Counted from the stretch's first letter, positions 48,943-59,205 are shown. The stretch: 64,000 nt of DNA from Erwinia piriflorinigrans CFBP 5888 (GCF_001050515.1 NZ_CAHS01000014.1:310001-374000); one strand, 5' to 3'. The notes: a model not told the origin generated them from the letters alone. Translations and numbers: made by a program.

Positions 48943-50691
48943 ATGATCGAAGTTAACTCTTTCGCTAAATTACGCATCACCGCGCCCACTAAATCGGGTG
49001 AGGTCGCGTTTTTAACAGGTTATTACGATGATGTTGCCAGCTTCCGTGGCGGCGGTGATTTTGTCGGATTGGCGACATCTGTGCTACCTGTCGACGACGG
49101 CGGTACATTGGCCGTGGGGGAGGGTTTTTACTGGAAGCGCGTGAATGATAGCGTAGAAGAGCTGAATATCTTCCACTTTGGGGCAAGAGGTGACGGTGTC
49201 ACTGATGATAGTATGGCATTTAAATTGATGTTGAGTTGGGCGTTAAGCGTCAATGAAAATGGTAAAAATATGGGGGTGCGTTTTCCTGCGGGTCATTTTT
49301 TGATTCACCCCGTTGATGTCTCTGCCAGTGAAATGCGATTGTTCTATCTGTGTGGTGACGACGATTCACTGGGCGTTGTACCACTGACTACCATTATCTC
49401 TGACATGTCGGTCAAACCCGTGTTTAAGGTTCAGGCCAGACGCGCGGTCATTAAAGGAATTAGCTGGGACGGCCGTGCCTGTGCCGATACCGTCACAAAC
49501 CGGGGGGCCATATCGGCCGAGATGTGTAGCAACCAACAACCTTTTTTTGAAAATATCACCGCCGGAGGTGAGGTTACTCAGGTTAGCTGTTTTCGTGCCC
49601 AGAACAACGGTGGAACGGTTTTTAAATTACTTGATACTTTTGATACCTGCTTTGATCGGATTTATACCAATAACACCTACGCCCGGATTTTCGATGTCGG
49701 CTGGTCTGGCAGCGCAAACGGTGCCTGGGATCACTCAACCGCGATAGAATTGTCGAATGCAAACTTCCAGCATGGCTACGGCGACGCGACCTTGATGATG
49801 CCGCGTGTCACTCAGGGGATCATGCGCAATGTCTGGATCGAACATACCCGTTTTCCGGGTGACCTGAACAATGGCCAGTGGCTGATGGATGCACTGAGTT
49901 TGGAAGACTGCGCTAATCCTTTGATTCTCGACAATGCGCGCGTACAAATCCGGCAGCTAAATCTTCAATCGGGTGGTTCGGTGAGTTTGAACAGCACCAC
50001 TGACCGCTGGCTGTCCCGTTTTGAAACCGGCTGGCGGCGGGATGAAAGTTTTGGCACACAAATGACGGGCACATTGCGAGTGGGGTGGCACAGCGGTTAT
50101 CGAATAACCAATATTTCTGCCAGCGATAAGTGGTACAAGCTGGGAAAAATATTTATGCCGAAAGAAAATCAACAGTGGATTGTTGAGATGACAGGAAAAC
50201 TGACCAATGAAGAAATAAGCGGGGTCGCTGGCAATCCCGTGACGGCAATGTCTTCAGGCACCAGCTTTCTCGCTATTTCACGCTGCGCTAAGGCGATTTA
50301 CGGCGATATCCGCCACTACGGATTACCGGCGGTACTCGATATTAAATACAACCGCATCGGTACGACGACATCGGAAATCTGGGTTAAATTGAAAGCCAAC
50401 AGTGGAGACACTTTGTTTAATTTGTCATCAACCGGGCCCACACGCTTTGAGTCTGGAGTATGTTCATTATTCACCCCCGATCTGGATGAGGTTGAGGATC
50501 TGACTACCATAGGAACGGTATCGCCGGCAGCGCGTGTCAGCTTTCATAATGGCCTGGCAGGCGTAGGGGCGAATGAGCAAGGGGTACTGACAATAGCCAC
50601 CGCCACAGCAAGTGTACCAATCGATCTGACACCCAGCGGTTATATGACGGTGAATATCAACGGAACCGATAGGAAAATTGCCTATTATTGA
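48943..50691 (+). CDS. phage tail-spike-like EPS depolymerase (pectate-lyase beta-helix)
   Basis: 582 residues, with a strong GGAGG before the ATG. The short N-terminal part (1-70) is followed by FHFGARGDGVTDDSMAF (about 78-94), the entry motif of right-handed beta-helix pectate-lyase-3 tail spikes. Asn/Gly-rich strands (about 140-350: QVSCFRAQNNGG, FDRIYTNNTYARIFDV) form the coil. A Trp-rich region and a C-terminal beta domain ending in GYMTVNINGTDRKIAYY follow. The general plan resembles amylovoran or colanic-acid depolymerase spikes of Erwinia phages. No signal peptide is seen. It lies downstream of a Q homologue and 15 kb from rcsA. The actual substrate is inferred. Confidence 0.75.
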   Translation: MIEVNSFAKLRITAPTKSGEVAFLTGYYDDVASFRGGGDFVGLATSVLPVDDGGTLAVGEGFYWKRVNDSVEELNIFHFGARGDGVTDDSMAFKLMLSWALSVNENGKNMGVRFPAGHFLIHPVDVSASEMRLFYLCGDDDSLGVVPLTTIISDMSVKPVFKVQARRAVIKGISWDGRACADTVTNRGAISAEMCSNQQPFFENITAGGEVTQVSCFRAQNNGGTVFKLLDTFDTCFDRIYTNNTYARIFDVGWSGSANGAWDHSTAIELSNANFQHGYGDATLMMPRVTQGIMRNVWIEHTRFPGDLNNGQWLMDALSLEDCANPLILDNARVQIRQLNLQSGGSVSLNSTTDRWLSRFETGWRRDESFGTQMTGTLRVGWHSGYRITNISASDKWYKLGKIFMPKENQQWIVEMTGKLTNEEISGVAGNPVTAMSSGTSFLAISRCAKAIYGDIRHYGLPAVLDIKYNRIGTTTSEIWVKLKANSGDTLFNLSSTGPTRFESGVCSLFTPDLDEVEDLTTIGTVSPAARVSFHNGLAGVGANEQGVLTIATATASVPIDLTPSGYMTVNINGTDRKIAYY

Positions 50692-51007
50692 ATCAAGGCG
50701 TAAAGGCTGCGGTGAGTGTTAATGATAATATCTGGCGCGGCTTTAATGAAGAAGATGAGCGTTTTCCCAGACGTTAAATCCACACCGGCACTTGCCTCGC
50801 CCTGGTGAGGGGATCGGGTTGGTCAATTCGATTATTGCTTATGATTCTATACATTCCGATCTGGTTATCCGCTGTCAGGTAATGCGTGTGAATTTATGCA
50901 CGCATTACCTATTCAGCTGGTCAGTGATATGCGTAACATCCAGGCGTAATAGGTCTATGGGCGTAAATTATGTCGGGAGCCATCGGCACGCGCACAGGTT
51001 GCTATCG
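50692..51007. other. gap between tail spike and convergent cyclase gene
   Basis: 316 bases. Just after the spike a GTG-started frame of 21 codons (50712-50777, ending NEEDERFPRR) reads like a protein tail and may be a remnant. The 12-bp dyad at 50877-50910 lies in the middle. No complete gene is seen. Confidence 0.45.
50877..50910. repeat. 12-bp perfect inverted repeat between convergent genes
   Basis: AGGTAATGCGTG and CACGCATTACCT around a 10-base loop. It may form the transcript end of both the spike and the cyclase genes, but no T-run follows on either strand. Confidence 0.6.
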
Positions 51008-52402
51008 TTACAAGACAAATTCTGGTCTCACCTGATTACGGCCGCTGCTTTTGGCAATGTAAAGCTGTTCATCGGCGCGCATAATCGACTCGTCGAGGCT
51101 ATTCACGTTACTGATGTTCAGTGAGCTAATGCCAATGCTGACCGTTACACTTAAATCAGCTCCATTAAATAAAACTTTATTATTTTCAATATTTTGACGC
51201 AATCTATTAGCCAGAAGTAACGAGCGCGGTTGTGCAATCCCTTCGATTAAAATCAGGAACTCCTCTCCGCCCATACGGCAAATCAATGCCGACTGCGGTA
51301 ATCCCTCACGTAAACACTCTGCGGTTTTAGCCAAAACATAGTCTCCTGCCGCATGGCCCCATGTGTCATTGATATCTTTAAAACGGTCAATATCGATCAC
51401 CAGCGCCGCGCCGAAAAAAAACGGTTGCCTGTTGCGTCCCTTGACCAGTGAATCCAGTTTTGCTGAAAGACCGCTACGGGTCAGTGCGCCGGTTAAAAAG
51501 TCGTAATCAGCACGTCGGGTAATGCGTGCCACCAGCTTTTTATTTGAGATGGTACTCAGGCTGACAATGAGTGGGCTGATTAGCATGGCAGCCACGCCGA
51601 GGCGCGCAGATGACAGGCTGTCGATGCGAAACAGGTAATCTTTACCCTGAATACTGAGCTCGTTGCCCGCGACCAAAATAATTTCGCTGATACCGGTTAA
51701 CATCGTCAGGATGCAGGTGATAAACAGCGGATAGCTGATGGCGCACCACAGTAATGCCGGCAGGGGAAATAGCAGGCTACCGCCCCCTCCAAGCCAGATC
51801 GCGCTGGCGATAGTCACCAGCAATGACAAAAGAGGAAGAAGGCTGCTGTCGCGAAGCGCTGCGGCGAGCTGGGGGAGTTGGTCACGGCGCGGCAGGCTGA
51901 TGACCAGTGGCAGCAGCAAAATTGAGGTCGACATCTGTTCTGAAAACCACGAGGACCAGGCCTGTAACAGCTCATCATTGAAATAACGCCGGCTGACAAA
52001 AGCGCCAACCAGCGCACAGGCTGTCGCCCCGCACAGCGATGCGGGAAATAGGTGCAACAGAGCTTGCAGACGACGTGGACGAGTGCGGTTGAAGTGCCTG
52101 GTGAGCAGTACCCAGCGCGCGGTGGCAATAAAAACGATATTGGCGGCGTTGAGTCCCAGCGCGATTATCAAGTCGGTGCCATAGCGGAGGTCTGCACATA
52201 ACATGCCGAAAAAGAGCACCAGCAGGTTGCCAAGTGTGTCCAGAGAGGTAAATCGGATCAGTAGCCCCAGCAACACGGCATTACAGGGCCAGAATAGCGA
52301 CAGCGAGGCAATATCCCGTGACTCAAGGCCGACCGTCGACAGCAGCATGGCAAGAGTGAATAAAATGATGGCCCGACTCAGGTTATAAGTGTTCTTTGGC
52401 AT
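51008..52402 (-). CDS. membrane diguanylate cyclase (MASE1-like sensor, GGDEF)
   Basis: 464 residues. About eight membrane segments lie between 8 and 285 (MASE1-like, with LFWPCNAVLLGLLIR near 36-50). The GGDEF domain (about 295-460) has DIDRFKDINDTWGHAAGD (337-354) and the active site GGEEF at 378-382, so cyclic-di-GMP synthesis is expected. The autoinhibitory RxxD site five residues before it is not kept (PQSA), so product inhibition is probably absent. It resembles E. coli DgcT in plan but orthology is not certain. It faces the tail spike gene and lies between motility genes and lolC, where c-di-GMP would favour EPS over swimming. Confidence 0.88.
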   Translation of the reverse strand: MPKNTYNLSRAIILFTLAMLLSTVGLESRDIASLSLFWPCNAVLLGLLIRFTSLDTLGNLLVLFFGMLCADLRYGTDLIIALGLNAANIVFIATARWVLLTRHFNRTRPRRLQALLHLFPASLCGATACALVGAFVSRRYFNDELLQAWSSWFSEQMSTSILLLPLVISLPRRDQLPQLAAALRDSSLLPLLSLLVTIASAIWLGGGGSLLFPLPALLWCAISYPLFITCILTMLTGISEIILVAGNELSIQGKDYLFRIDSLSSARLGVAAMLISPLIVSLSTISNKKLVARITRRADYDFLTGALTRSGLSAKLDSLVKGRNRQPFFFGAALVIDIDRFKDINDTWGHAAGDYVLAKTAECLREGLPQSALICRMGGEEFLILIEGIAQPRSLLLANRLRQNIENNKVLFNGADLSVTVSIGISSLNISNVNSLDESIMRADEQLYIAKSSGRNQVRPEFVL

Positions 52403-52986
52403 CTTTCAGGCTCATGACGGTGAAAACAAGTCGCTCACGTGACGGTCGGGTCTAAAGCTGGTTGCGTGCCTGGCCAAAGAACGATATCAGTAAAACGGAA
52501 GAAAATTAAACCCTTAAAGGACACATGGTGCCCGGCTGCAAGCAATTTATAGACTTTTTGCTTAATGACAAGAGGCGCCGTTTACGTGTTGCCCTCACTA
52601 AGAGCCATCAGGTGACTGGGTTCTCATCCGTTATGCAGTCAGGACCTTGATGTGCAGCAACATATAGCGCAAAAAATCATGGCGAGCGAATAAAAGAACC
52701 CGTTATCCGCTTGTTTGTGATATTTCCAGATTAACCTTATTGTGGCAGGCGGTTTTTTATAGAGTGCGTTTATCGCCAGTTTGCCATACCGGGGCAGTTT
52801 TAACACGGTATGAGCTTGGGCTGCATGTCGTATGAGCGCAACAGGGAGGATTTTTACAGTTTCACAGGAAATTTTTTAGCCGCTGGTGAAACAATGTTCA
52901 TAGTCAGGGGCTTAGTGGTTCCATAACGCGGTGCTAACCTTTATCATTCCTGCAACTGTTTACTGCCATTACAAAAGACGGAAGCC
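52403..52986 (+). other. gap between the cyclase gene and lolC
   Basis: 584 bases between divergently transcribed genes. No ORF with family resemblance or ribosome-binding site and no convincing hairpin was found. It must contain the promoters of the cyclase and of lolCDE. It is the right-hand junction of the fli-containing block with the E. coli-like region. Confidence 0.5.
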
Positions 52987-54186
52987 ATGTACCAACCTGT
53001 CGCCTTATTTATTGGCCTGCGCTATATGCGTGGGCATGGCTCAGACCGCTTCGGGCGGTTTGTCTCCTGGCTTTCGGCCATCGGTATTACGCTGGGCGTT
53101 ATGGCGCTGGTAACCGTATTGTCGGTCATGAACGGCATGGAACACCAGCTGGAGAAAAATACGCTGGGCCTGATGCCACAGGCTTTGATCACCAGCGAGT
53201 CGGGATCCATTGACCCCCGGCAGACGCCTGCCAGTAGCCTGCATTTGTCCGGCGTGAGTCACATTACGCCATTGTCTACCGGTGAAGTGGTGATGCAGAG
53301 CGCCGGCAGCGTAGGTGTCGGCGTGATGTTGGGGATCAACCCTGATGAAGCCGATCCGCTTACGCCTTATTTAGTGAACGTGAAGCAGCAGCAGCTGCGG
53401 TCAGGGCAGTATAATGTGATTGTTGGCGAACAGCTGGCTGGCCAGCTCGGGCTGAAGACGGGGGAACAGGTGCGCCTGATGGTGCCTTCCGCCAGCCAGT
53501 TTACGCCAATGGGGCGCATTCCCAGCCAGCGTCTGTTTACCGTGATCGGGACTTTCTCTGCTAACAGCGACGTTGACGGTTATCAGGTCCTCGTAAATCA
53601 GCAGGATGCCTCACGTCTGCTGCGCTACCCGTCGGGCAATATTACCGGCTGGCGTCTGTGGCTGGATAAACCGTTACAGGTTGACAGCACCAGCCAACAG
53701 ATATTGCCAAAATCTCTGGTGTGGAAAGACTGGCGTGAGCGCAAAGGCGAGCTTTTCCAGGCGGTTAAAATGGAAAAAAATATGATGGGGCTGCTGCTCA
53801 GCCTGATTGTTGCTGTGGCTGCCTTCAATATTGTGACTTCTCTCGGCCTGCTCATTATGGAGAAGCAGGGGGAAGTGGCCATTTTGCAAACTCAGGGCCT
53901 GACGCGTCTGCAAATCGTCGCGCTATTTATGGTACAAGGTGCGACGGCGGGTATTGTGGGTTCGCTGCTTGGCGCTCTGCTGGGTATGCTGCTTGCCAGC
54001 CAGCTCGATAATTTAATGCCGGTGTTAGGCGCTTTCCTTGATGGGGGGGCATTGCCGGTTGAGATCTCCTTGACCCAGGTCGCCACTATTACCGCTACTG
54101 CCATTGTAGTGGCACTGCTTTCGACACTTTATCCATCCTGGCGCGCGGCCGCCGTTCAACCCGCTGAGGCTTTACGTTATGAGTAA
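52987..54186 (+). CDS. lolC: lipoprotein-releasing ABC transporter permease LolC
   Basis: 399 residues. Membrane segments are near 24-48, 270-292, 317-340 and 362-382, with a large periplasmic MacB-like domain between the first two. The N-terminal [20 protein letters not shown] is the LolC signature. It works with LolE and LolD to release lipoproteins from the inner membrane to LolA. It overlaps lolD by eight bases. Confidence 0.96.
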   Translation: MYQPVALFIGLRYMRGHGSDRFGRFVSWLSAIGITLGVMALVTVLSVMNGMEHQLEKNTLGLMPQALITSESGSIDPRQTPASSLHLSGVSHITPLSTGEVVMQSAGSVGVGVMLGINPDEADPLTPYLVNVKQQQLRSGQYNVIVGEQLAGQLGLKTGEQVRLMVPSASQFTPMGRIPSQRLFTVIGTFSANSDVDGYQVLVNQQDASRLLRYPSGNITGWRLWLDKPLQVDSTSQQILPKSLVWKDWRERKGELFQAVKMEKNMMGLLLSLIVAVAAFNIVTSLGLLIMEKQGEVAILQTQGLTRLQIVALFMVQGATAGIVGSLLGALLGMLLASQLDNLMPVLGAFLDGGALPVEISLTQVATITATAIVVALLSTLYPSWRAAAVQPAEALRYE

Positions 54187-54883
54187 CAATATCCTGTTGC
54201 AGTGCGACAACCTGTGTAAGCGCTATCAGGAAGGCAGCGTGCAGACTGACGTTCTGCGCAATGTGACTTTCAACGTACAGCCGGGCGAGATGACGGCAAT
54301 CGTCGGCAGTTCCGGCTCGGGTAAAAGTACCCTGATGCATTTGCTGGGCGGGTTGGATACGCCAACTTCAGGAGATGTCCTGTTTGATGGCGAATCACTG
54401 AATGCCATGTCCTCTGCGGCGAAAGCCGCATTGCGCAACCGTGAGCTGGGCTTTATCTACCAGTTCCATCATCTGCTGCCCGACTTCAGCGCATTGGAAA
54501 ATGTGGCTATGCCGCTGCTGATCGCCAAAACGGTTAAGGCGCAGGCGCAGGAGCGCGCGGCGCTAATGCTGAAAGCGGTCGGTCTTGAACACCGCGCGGC
54601 GCATCGCCCGTCCGAACTCTCCGGGGGAGAGCGCCAGCGCGTGGCAATAGCCCGCGCGCTGGTCAATAATCCGCGCCTGGTATTGGCCGATGAACCAACC
54701 GGGAATCTTGATGCCCGTAATGCTGATGCCATATTCGATCTGTTAAATGAACTGAATCAGAAGCAGGGTACGGCCTTTCTGGTTGTCACTCACGATCTGC
54801 ATCTGGCTAAACGTCTGCGTCGTCAGATGGAGATGCGTGACGGCCAACTAAGTGAACAAATGAGCCAGGCAGGTCGTTTCTAA
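54179..54883 (+). CDS. lolD: lipoprotein-releasing ABC transporter ATPase LolD
   Basis: 234 residues. Walker A is GSSGSGKST (about 42-50), the Q-loop follows with [10 protein letters not shown], the signature is LSGGERQR and Walker B is [12 protein letters not shown]. It powers LolCE. It overlaps lolC and its stop overlaps the lolE start by one base. Confidence 0.97.
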   Translation: MSNNILLQCDNLCKRYQEGSVQTDVLRNVTFNVQPGEMTAIVGSSGSGKSTLMHLLGGLDTPTSGDVLFDGESLNAMSSAAKAALRNRELGFIYQFHHLLPDFSALENVAMPLLIAKTVKAQAQERAALMLKAVGLEHRAAHRPSELSGGERQRVAIARALVNNPRLVLADEPTGNLDARNADAIFDLLNELNQKQGTAFLVVTHDLHLAKRLRRQMEMRDGQLSEQMSQAGRF

Positions 54884-56127
54884 TGGCGGGTTCTCTTTCA
54901 CTATTGCTTGGCCTGCGCTTCAGCCGTGGCCGCAGGCGCGGTGGCATGGTGTCGCTGATATCAGTGATCTCCACCGTGGGGATCGCGTTGGGCGTCGCCG
55001 TGCTTATCATCGGCCTTAGCGCAATGAACGGCTTTGAGCGTGAACTCAACCATCGCATTCTGGCGGTGGTTCCTCACGGTGAAATCGAACCGGTCAATCA
55101 GCCGTTTACCGGTTGGCAGGCGCTGCTGCCGAAGATCGCCCAGGTTCCGGGCGTGGCGGCAGCGGCACCCTATATCAATTTTACCGGACTGATTGAAAGC
55201 GGCAGTAAGCTACAGGCCGTTCAGGTGAAAGGCGTTGATCCACAGCTGGAAGGCCGCCTTAGCGCGCTGCCATCCTATGTGCAGGGAAATGCCTGGCAAA
55301 GTTTCGCGCCGGGCAAACAACAGATCCTTCTGGGGCAGGGGGTGGCTGACAGCCTGAAGCTCAAACAGGGGGACTGGCTGACCGTAATGATCCCTAACAG
55401 CGATGCCGGACACAAACTGTTGCAGCCTAAGCGCGTGCGTCTACAGGTGGCCGGGGTGCTTAAACTCAGCGGCATGCTCGATCACAGTCTGGCGCTGATA
55501 CCGCTGGATGATGCCCAACAGCTGTTGGGCATGGGGCAAAACGTAACGGGTATTGCCATCAAGGCGAGCGATCCGTTTAACGCTGCGGCCCTGGTACGTC
55601 AGGCGGGCGAGGTGACCCATTCATACGTCTATATCCGAAGCTGGATAGGTACTTACGGTTACATGTACCGCGATATCCAGATGATCCGCGCCATTATGTA
55701 TCTGGCGATGGTGCTGGTGATCGGTGTCGCCTGTTTTAATATCGTCTCCACGCTGGTGATGGCGGTAAAAGATAAGAGCAGTGATATTGCGGTGCTGCGC
55801 ACGTTGGGCGCTAAAGATGGCCTGATCCGCGCTATTTTTGTCTGGTACGGGCTACTTGCCGGGCTGGTGGGTAGTGTGAGCGGCGTGGTGGTCGGAGTGC
55901 TGGCTGCCCTCAATTTGACGGCTGTCATTCATGCGATTGAAGCGGTAACGGGTTACCATTTCCTTTCAGGTGATATCTATTTTATCGATTTTCTTCCCTC
56001 GGAACTGCACTGGAGTGATGTCGCTATCGTATTGCTAACGTCACTGCTGCTCAGCCTGTTAGCAAGCTGGTATCCGGCTCGTCGTGCCAGCCGCATCGAT
56101 CCGGCCCGGGTGCTTAGCGGCCAGTAA
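54883..56127 (+). CDS. lolE: lipoprotein-releasing ABC transporter permease LolE
   Basis: 414 residues, a paralogue of LolC. The N-terminal [20 protein letters not shown] precedes the first membrane helix, and three C-terminal helices follow a periplasmic domain. In E. coli LolE is the subunit that binds the lipoprotein substrate while LolC recruits LolA. The start ATG overlaps the lolD stop (TAATG). Confidence 0.96.
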   Translation: MAGSLSLLLGLRFSRGRRRGGMVSLISVISTVGIALGVAVLIIGLSAMNGFERELNHRILAVVPHGEIEPVNQPFTGWQALLPKIAQVPGVAAAAPYINFTGLIESGSKLQAVQVKGVDPQLEGRLSALPSYVQGNAWQSFAPGKQQILLGQGVADSLKLKQGDWLTVMIPNSDAGHKLLQPKRVRLQVAGVLKLSGMLDHSLALIPLDDAQQLLGMGQNVTGIAIKASDPFNAAALVRQAGEVTHSYVYIRSWIGTYGYMYRDIQMIRAIMYLAMVLVIGVACFNIVSTLVMAVKDKSSDIAVLRTLGAKDGLIRAIFVWYGLLAGLVGSVSGVVVGVLAALNLTAVIHAIEAVTGYHFLSGDIYFIDFLPSELHWSDVAIVLLTSLLLSLLASWYPARRASRIDPARVLSGQ

Positions 56128-56141
56128 GGTCAGGGGGCTGT

Positions 56142-57053
56142 ATGTATTACGGTTTTGATATGGGTGGCAGTAAGATCGCTTTGGGTGTGTATAACGCACA
56201 GCGCCAGCTTATTTGGCAACGTCGCGTTGCCACGCCTAAGGATGACTATGCGCAGTTGCTGGCGGCGATCGACACGCTGACGCAGCAGGCTGATGACTTT
56301 TGCGGCATGCGGGGCAGCGTGGGCATTGGCGTGCCGGGGCTGCCGATAGCGGATGACGGTACGCTTTTTACCGCCAATATTCCGGCGGTAAGGGGACGCA
56401 CGCTACAGGCCGATCTCAGCGTTCGGCTGGGCCGGGAAGTGCGCATTGATAATGACGCCAACTGTTTTGCCCTCTCCGAAGCCTGGGATGACGAATTTCT
56501 GCACTATCCGGTGGTACTGGGGATGATTCTCGGCACGGGCGTGGGGGGAGGGCTGATTGTTGATGGTAAACCGGTTACCGGGCGTAATCATGTGGTCGGT
56601 GAACTAGGTCACATGCGCCTGCCGGTAGACGCATTGCGTGTACTCGGCCGTGATATTCCGCTGCTGCCCTGTGGTTGTGGTCAGTATGGCTGCATTGAGG
56701 GCTATCTTTCAGGGAGCGGATTTTCCTGGTTGTGGCACCATTTTTATCAGCAGACACACAGTGCGCCGGAGATCATCAGTCGCTATTATGAGGGAGATGC
56801 TGACGCGCTTGCACACACTGAACGCTATTGTGAGCTGCTAGCCGTCTGTCTGGGGAATATTCTGACGCTGCTGGACCCGCACCTGGTGGTGCTGGGCGGC
56901 GGTTTGTCCAATTTTGATGCGTTGTATGACGGCCTGGCAGAGCGAGTGAGCGCTCATCTGTTACCGGTTGCCCGGCCACCGCGCTTTGCCAAGGCGCGTC
57001 ATGGAGATGCAGGAGGAATGCGCGGTGCCGCATTCCTGCACCTAAAGTTTTAG
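56142..57053 (+). CDS. nagK: N-acetylglucosamine kinase
   Basis: 303 residues of the ROK family. The ATP-binding [16 protein letters not shown] lies at the start and [14 protein letters not shown] near 104-118. [12 protein letters not shown] follows, with the zinc motif [15 protein letters not shown] near 177-191. It phosphorylates GlcNAc released in the cytoplasm by NagZ (21758-22798) and so belongs to wall recycling. It is 14 bases downstream of lolE and 11 bases before cobB. Confidence 0.95.
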   Translation: MYYGFDMGGSKIALGVYNAQRQLIWQRRVATPKDDYAQLLAAIDTLTQQADDFCGMRGSVGIGVPGLPIADDGTLFTANIPAVRGRTLQADLSVRLGREVRIDNDANCFALSEAWDDEFLHYPVVLGMILGTGVGGGLIVDGKPVTGRNHVVGELGHMRLPVDALRVLGRDIPLLPCGCGQYGCIEGYLSGSGFSWLWHHFYQQTHSAPEIISRYYEGDADALAHTERYCELLAVCLGNILTLLDPHLVVLGGGLSNFDALYDGLAERVSAHLLPVARPPRFAKARHGDAGGMRGAAFLHLKF

Positions 57054-57064
57054 AGGATTTAATC

Positions 57065-57976
57065 ATGCGCACACCACGCCGCCGTTTAAGACTGGCACGC
57101 TACAAAAAGACCCGACGCCAGGTACATCAGCGTTTTCGTCAGCGCATTTTTGAACGTGACCGTAATATTGAGATTGCCCGTTATCCGCTACCGCGTATTG
57201 TCGTACTGACCGGAGCGGGTATTTCCGCCGAGTCGGGTATCAAGACGTTTCGCGCTGAAGATGGACTGTGGGAAGACCACCGGGTAGAAGATGTGGCGAC
57301 GCCGGAAGGCTTTGCCCGCAACCCGCAGCAGGTGCAGGAGTTCTATAATCAGCGCCGCCGTCAGCTACAACAATCAGAGGTTCAGCCGAACGCCGCACAT
57401 ATGGCGCTGGCAGAACTTGAGGCGGCGCTGGGTGACCGTTTTCTGCTGGTGACGCAGAATATCGATAATCTTCACGAGCGAGCAGGTAACCGTAACGTTA
57501 TCCATATGCACGGGGAATTGCTCAAGGTACGTTGTGCCCATAGTGGTCAAATTCTGCATTGGAACGAAGACGTCAAACCCGACGAACGCTGTCACTGCTG
57601 CCAGTTCCCGTCGGCACTTCGTCCACATATCGTGTGGTTTGGCGAAATGCCATTACAGATGGACGAGATTTATACGGCGATTGCCGCAGCGGATTATTTC
57701 GTGGCCATCGGCACATCTGGTCATGTCTATCCCGCAGCAGGCTTTGTGCATGAGGCTCGTTTGCAGGGTGCTCATACCGTAGAGCTTAATTTGGAACCCA
57801 GCCAGGTTGGCAGCGAATTCGAGCAGAAACAGTACGGTTTGGCGAGTCAAGTGGTGCCTGAATGGGTGCATAACGTGCTGAAAATGATCGCCCGACCGAT
57901 TACGCTGAATGACAGCGAACCCTTGTCAGCGTTTGCGCAGCGTAAGGATCAGGTGGGCGATAACTCCCCCGATTAA
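57065..57976 (+). CDS. cobB: NAD-dependent protein deacylase (sirtuin) CobB
   Basis: 303 residues. An Arg-rich N-terminal extension (1-40, [15 protein letters not shown]) precedes the sirtuin core: [14 protein letters not shown] (50-63), [12 protein letters not shown], catalytic His149 in HMHGEL and zinc cysteines in CHCC and RCAHS. Tyr94 and Arg97 (YNQR) match the residues that allow desuccinylation in E. coli. The short E. coli isoform starts at an internal Met that is absent here, so only the long form is expected. The last 51 bases overlap the convergent ydcO homologue, giving a longer C-terminal tail than in E. coli (279 residues). Confidence 0.95.
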   Translation: MRTPRRRLRLARYKKTRRQVHQRFRQRIFERDRNIEIARYPLPRIVVLTGAGISAESGIKTFRAEDGLWEDHRVEDVATPEGFARNPQQVQEFYNQRRRQLQQSEVQPNAAHMALAELEAALGDRFLLVTQNIDNLHERAGNRNVIHMHGELLKVRCAHSGQILHWNEDVKPDERCHCCQFPSALRPHIVWFGEMPLQMDEIYTAIAAADYFVAIGTSGHVYPAAGFVHEARLQGAHTVELNLEPSQVGSEFEQKQYGLASQVVPEWVHNVLKMIARPITLNDSEPLSAFAQRKDQVGDNSPD

Positions 57977-59098
57977 TCCCCAGAATGCTGAACCTATTCC
58001 CAGCAGGGTGATGCCAGAGGCGGTGATCAGAAAAGCGATCGCCGCTGCATCGCGCTGCTGTTCATCGCTCAGCGATCGCAGCAGGCTCCCGGAAATAGTG
58101 CCGAGCAATGCCAGACCAGCGATGGTATGAATTAATGCCAGCGGCAGTGCATCAAACAGCCCGACAATTGCCCCACCAAATATTCCCGCCAGCAGATAAA
58201 AGACCCCGGCTGTGGCTGTTGCCCAATAGCGGCGTTGGGGATCTTTGTGCACATCTTCTCCCATACAGATAGCAGCGGTGATGGCGGCAATACAGACGCT
58301 AAATCCGCCGAACGGGGCGAGCAGCAGGGCGGTCAGGCCGGTCCAGGCAATAAGTGGTGACACAGGCAGTGAATAGCCGTGCGCCCTCAGAGCGGCTATT
58401 CCAGGGGCGTTTTGAGAGGTCATTGTCACGACGAAGAACGGGATGCCAATTCCCAACAAGGAAGACAAGCTGAAGTGTGGGGCAATAAACTCCGGGATTA
58501 CCATGCTTGGCGTGTGGACCACATTGACATTGCCCTGCAAAACAGCCACCACCAACCCGGCCAGCAGGCTATAGACGATAGCATAACGCGATGACCAGCG
58601 GCGTGCCAGTATCCAAACCAGACACATGATGCCGCTAAGGGCAAGATTAATTTGCAGAGCCGTGAAGGCATTAATGCCGAAGTGCAGCAGAATACCGGCC
58701 AGCATTGCGCTGGTAATGGACTGCGGGATAGCGTTCATCATGCGGGCGAAAAGTCCGGTGATGCCACAAATTAGGATCAGGGCGGAGGCGAAGACAAACA
58801 CGGCAATGGCTTCATTAAGTGGGGTGCCCGGTAGACCGGTGACCAGTAGAGCCGCTCCCGGTGTTGACCAGGCGGTGAGTACCGGGGCGCGATACCACAG
58901 CGATAGCCCCAGCGTGGTGGCACCCATTGCCAGCCCGAGAATCGTTATCCAGCCTCCGGTCTGCGCTGCGCTGGCTCCTGCCGCCGCTGCTGCCTGAAAG
59001 ATAATCGCCGCTGAGCTGGTGTAGCTAACAAGCACGGCAACCAGCCCCGCGACAACAGCCGGTAAGGTCGGGGGGTAAAGAGGTTGGGGTGAACGCAT
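57926..59098 (-). CDS. ydcO: benzoate/H+ symporter family transporter (YdcO)
   Basis: 390 residues from ATG 59098 with GAGGAACCG upstream; codons upstream to 59167 lie inside the operator region and were rejected. About eleven to twelve hydrophobic segments cover the whole length. [17 protein letters not shown] (about 68-84), [19 protein letters not shown] (about 234-252) and [14 protein letters not shown]-like endings match BenE/YdcO. Benzoate transport is inferred from the family; the E. coli protein's substrate is not settled. It is convergent with and overlaps cobB, and divergent from the ydcN regulator. Confidence 0.88.
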   Translation of the reverse strand: MRSPQPLYPPTLPAVVAGLVAVLVSYTSSAAIIFQAAAAAGASAAQTGGWITILGLAMGATTLGLSLWYRAPVLTAWSTPGAALLVTGLPGTPLNEAIAVFVFASALILICGITGLFARMMNAIPQSITSAMLAGILLHFGINAFTALQINLALSGIMCLVWILARRWSSRYAIVYSLLAGLVVAVLQGNVNVVHTPSMVIPEFIAPHFSLSSLLGIGIPFFVVTMTSQNAPGIAALRAHGYSLPVSPLIAWTGLTALLLAPFGGFSVCIAAITAAICMGEDVHKDPQRRYWATATAGVFYLLAGIFGGAIVGLFDALPLALIHTIAGLALLGTISGSLLRSLSDEQQRDAAAIAFLITASGITLLGIGSAFWGLIGGVIAHLILTLRKR

Positions 59099-59125
59099 AA
59101 ACGGTTCCTCGGGTGATAACCTGGA

Positions 59126-59167
59126 CGCTATAACGCACAACGTAGCATTGTGCGTTATAGCGCACAA
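59126..59167. promoter_or_regulatory. double palindromic operator between ydcO and ydcN
   Basis: CGCTATAACGCACAA at 59126-59140 is perfectly inverted at 59148-59162, and a third half-site CGCACAA follows at 59161-59167. The three copies form two overlapping dyads: CGCACAA-N7-TTGTGCG and TTGTGCG-N6-CGCACAA. The likely ligand is YdcN, encoded next to it. A -10 TATACT lies at 59173-59178. Confidence 0.75.
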
Positions 59168-59205
59168 GTGGTTATACTCGTCGCAGGCATATTGGAGAAA
59201 TCGAC

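Noticed and set aside
46898-52986. Search for an integrase, att repeats or tRNA marking a full prophage or island
   Set aside because: None was seen; only the Q homologue, the spike and AT-rich flanks are present, so a complete element cannot be claimed.
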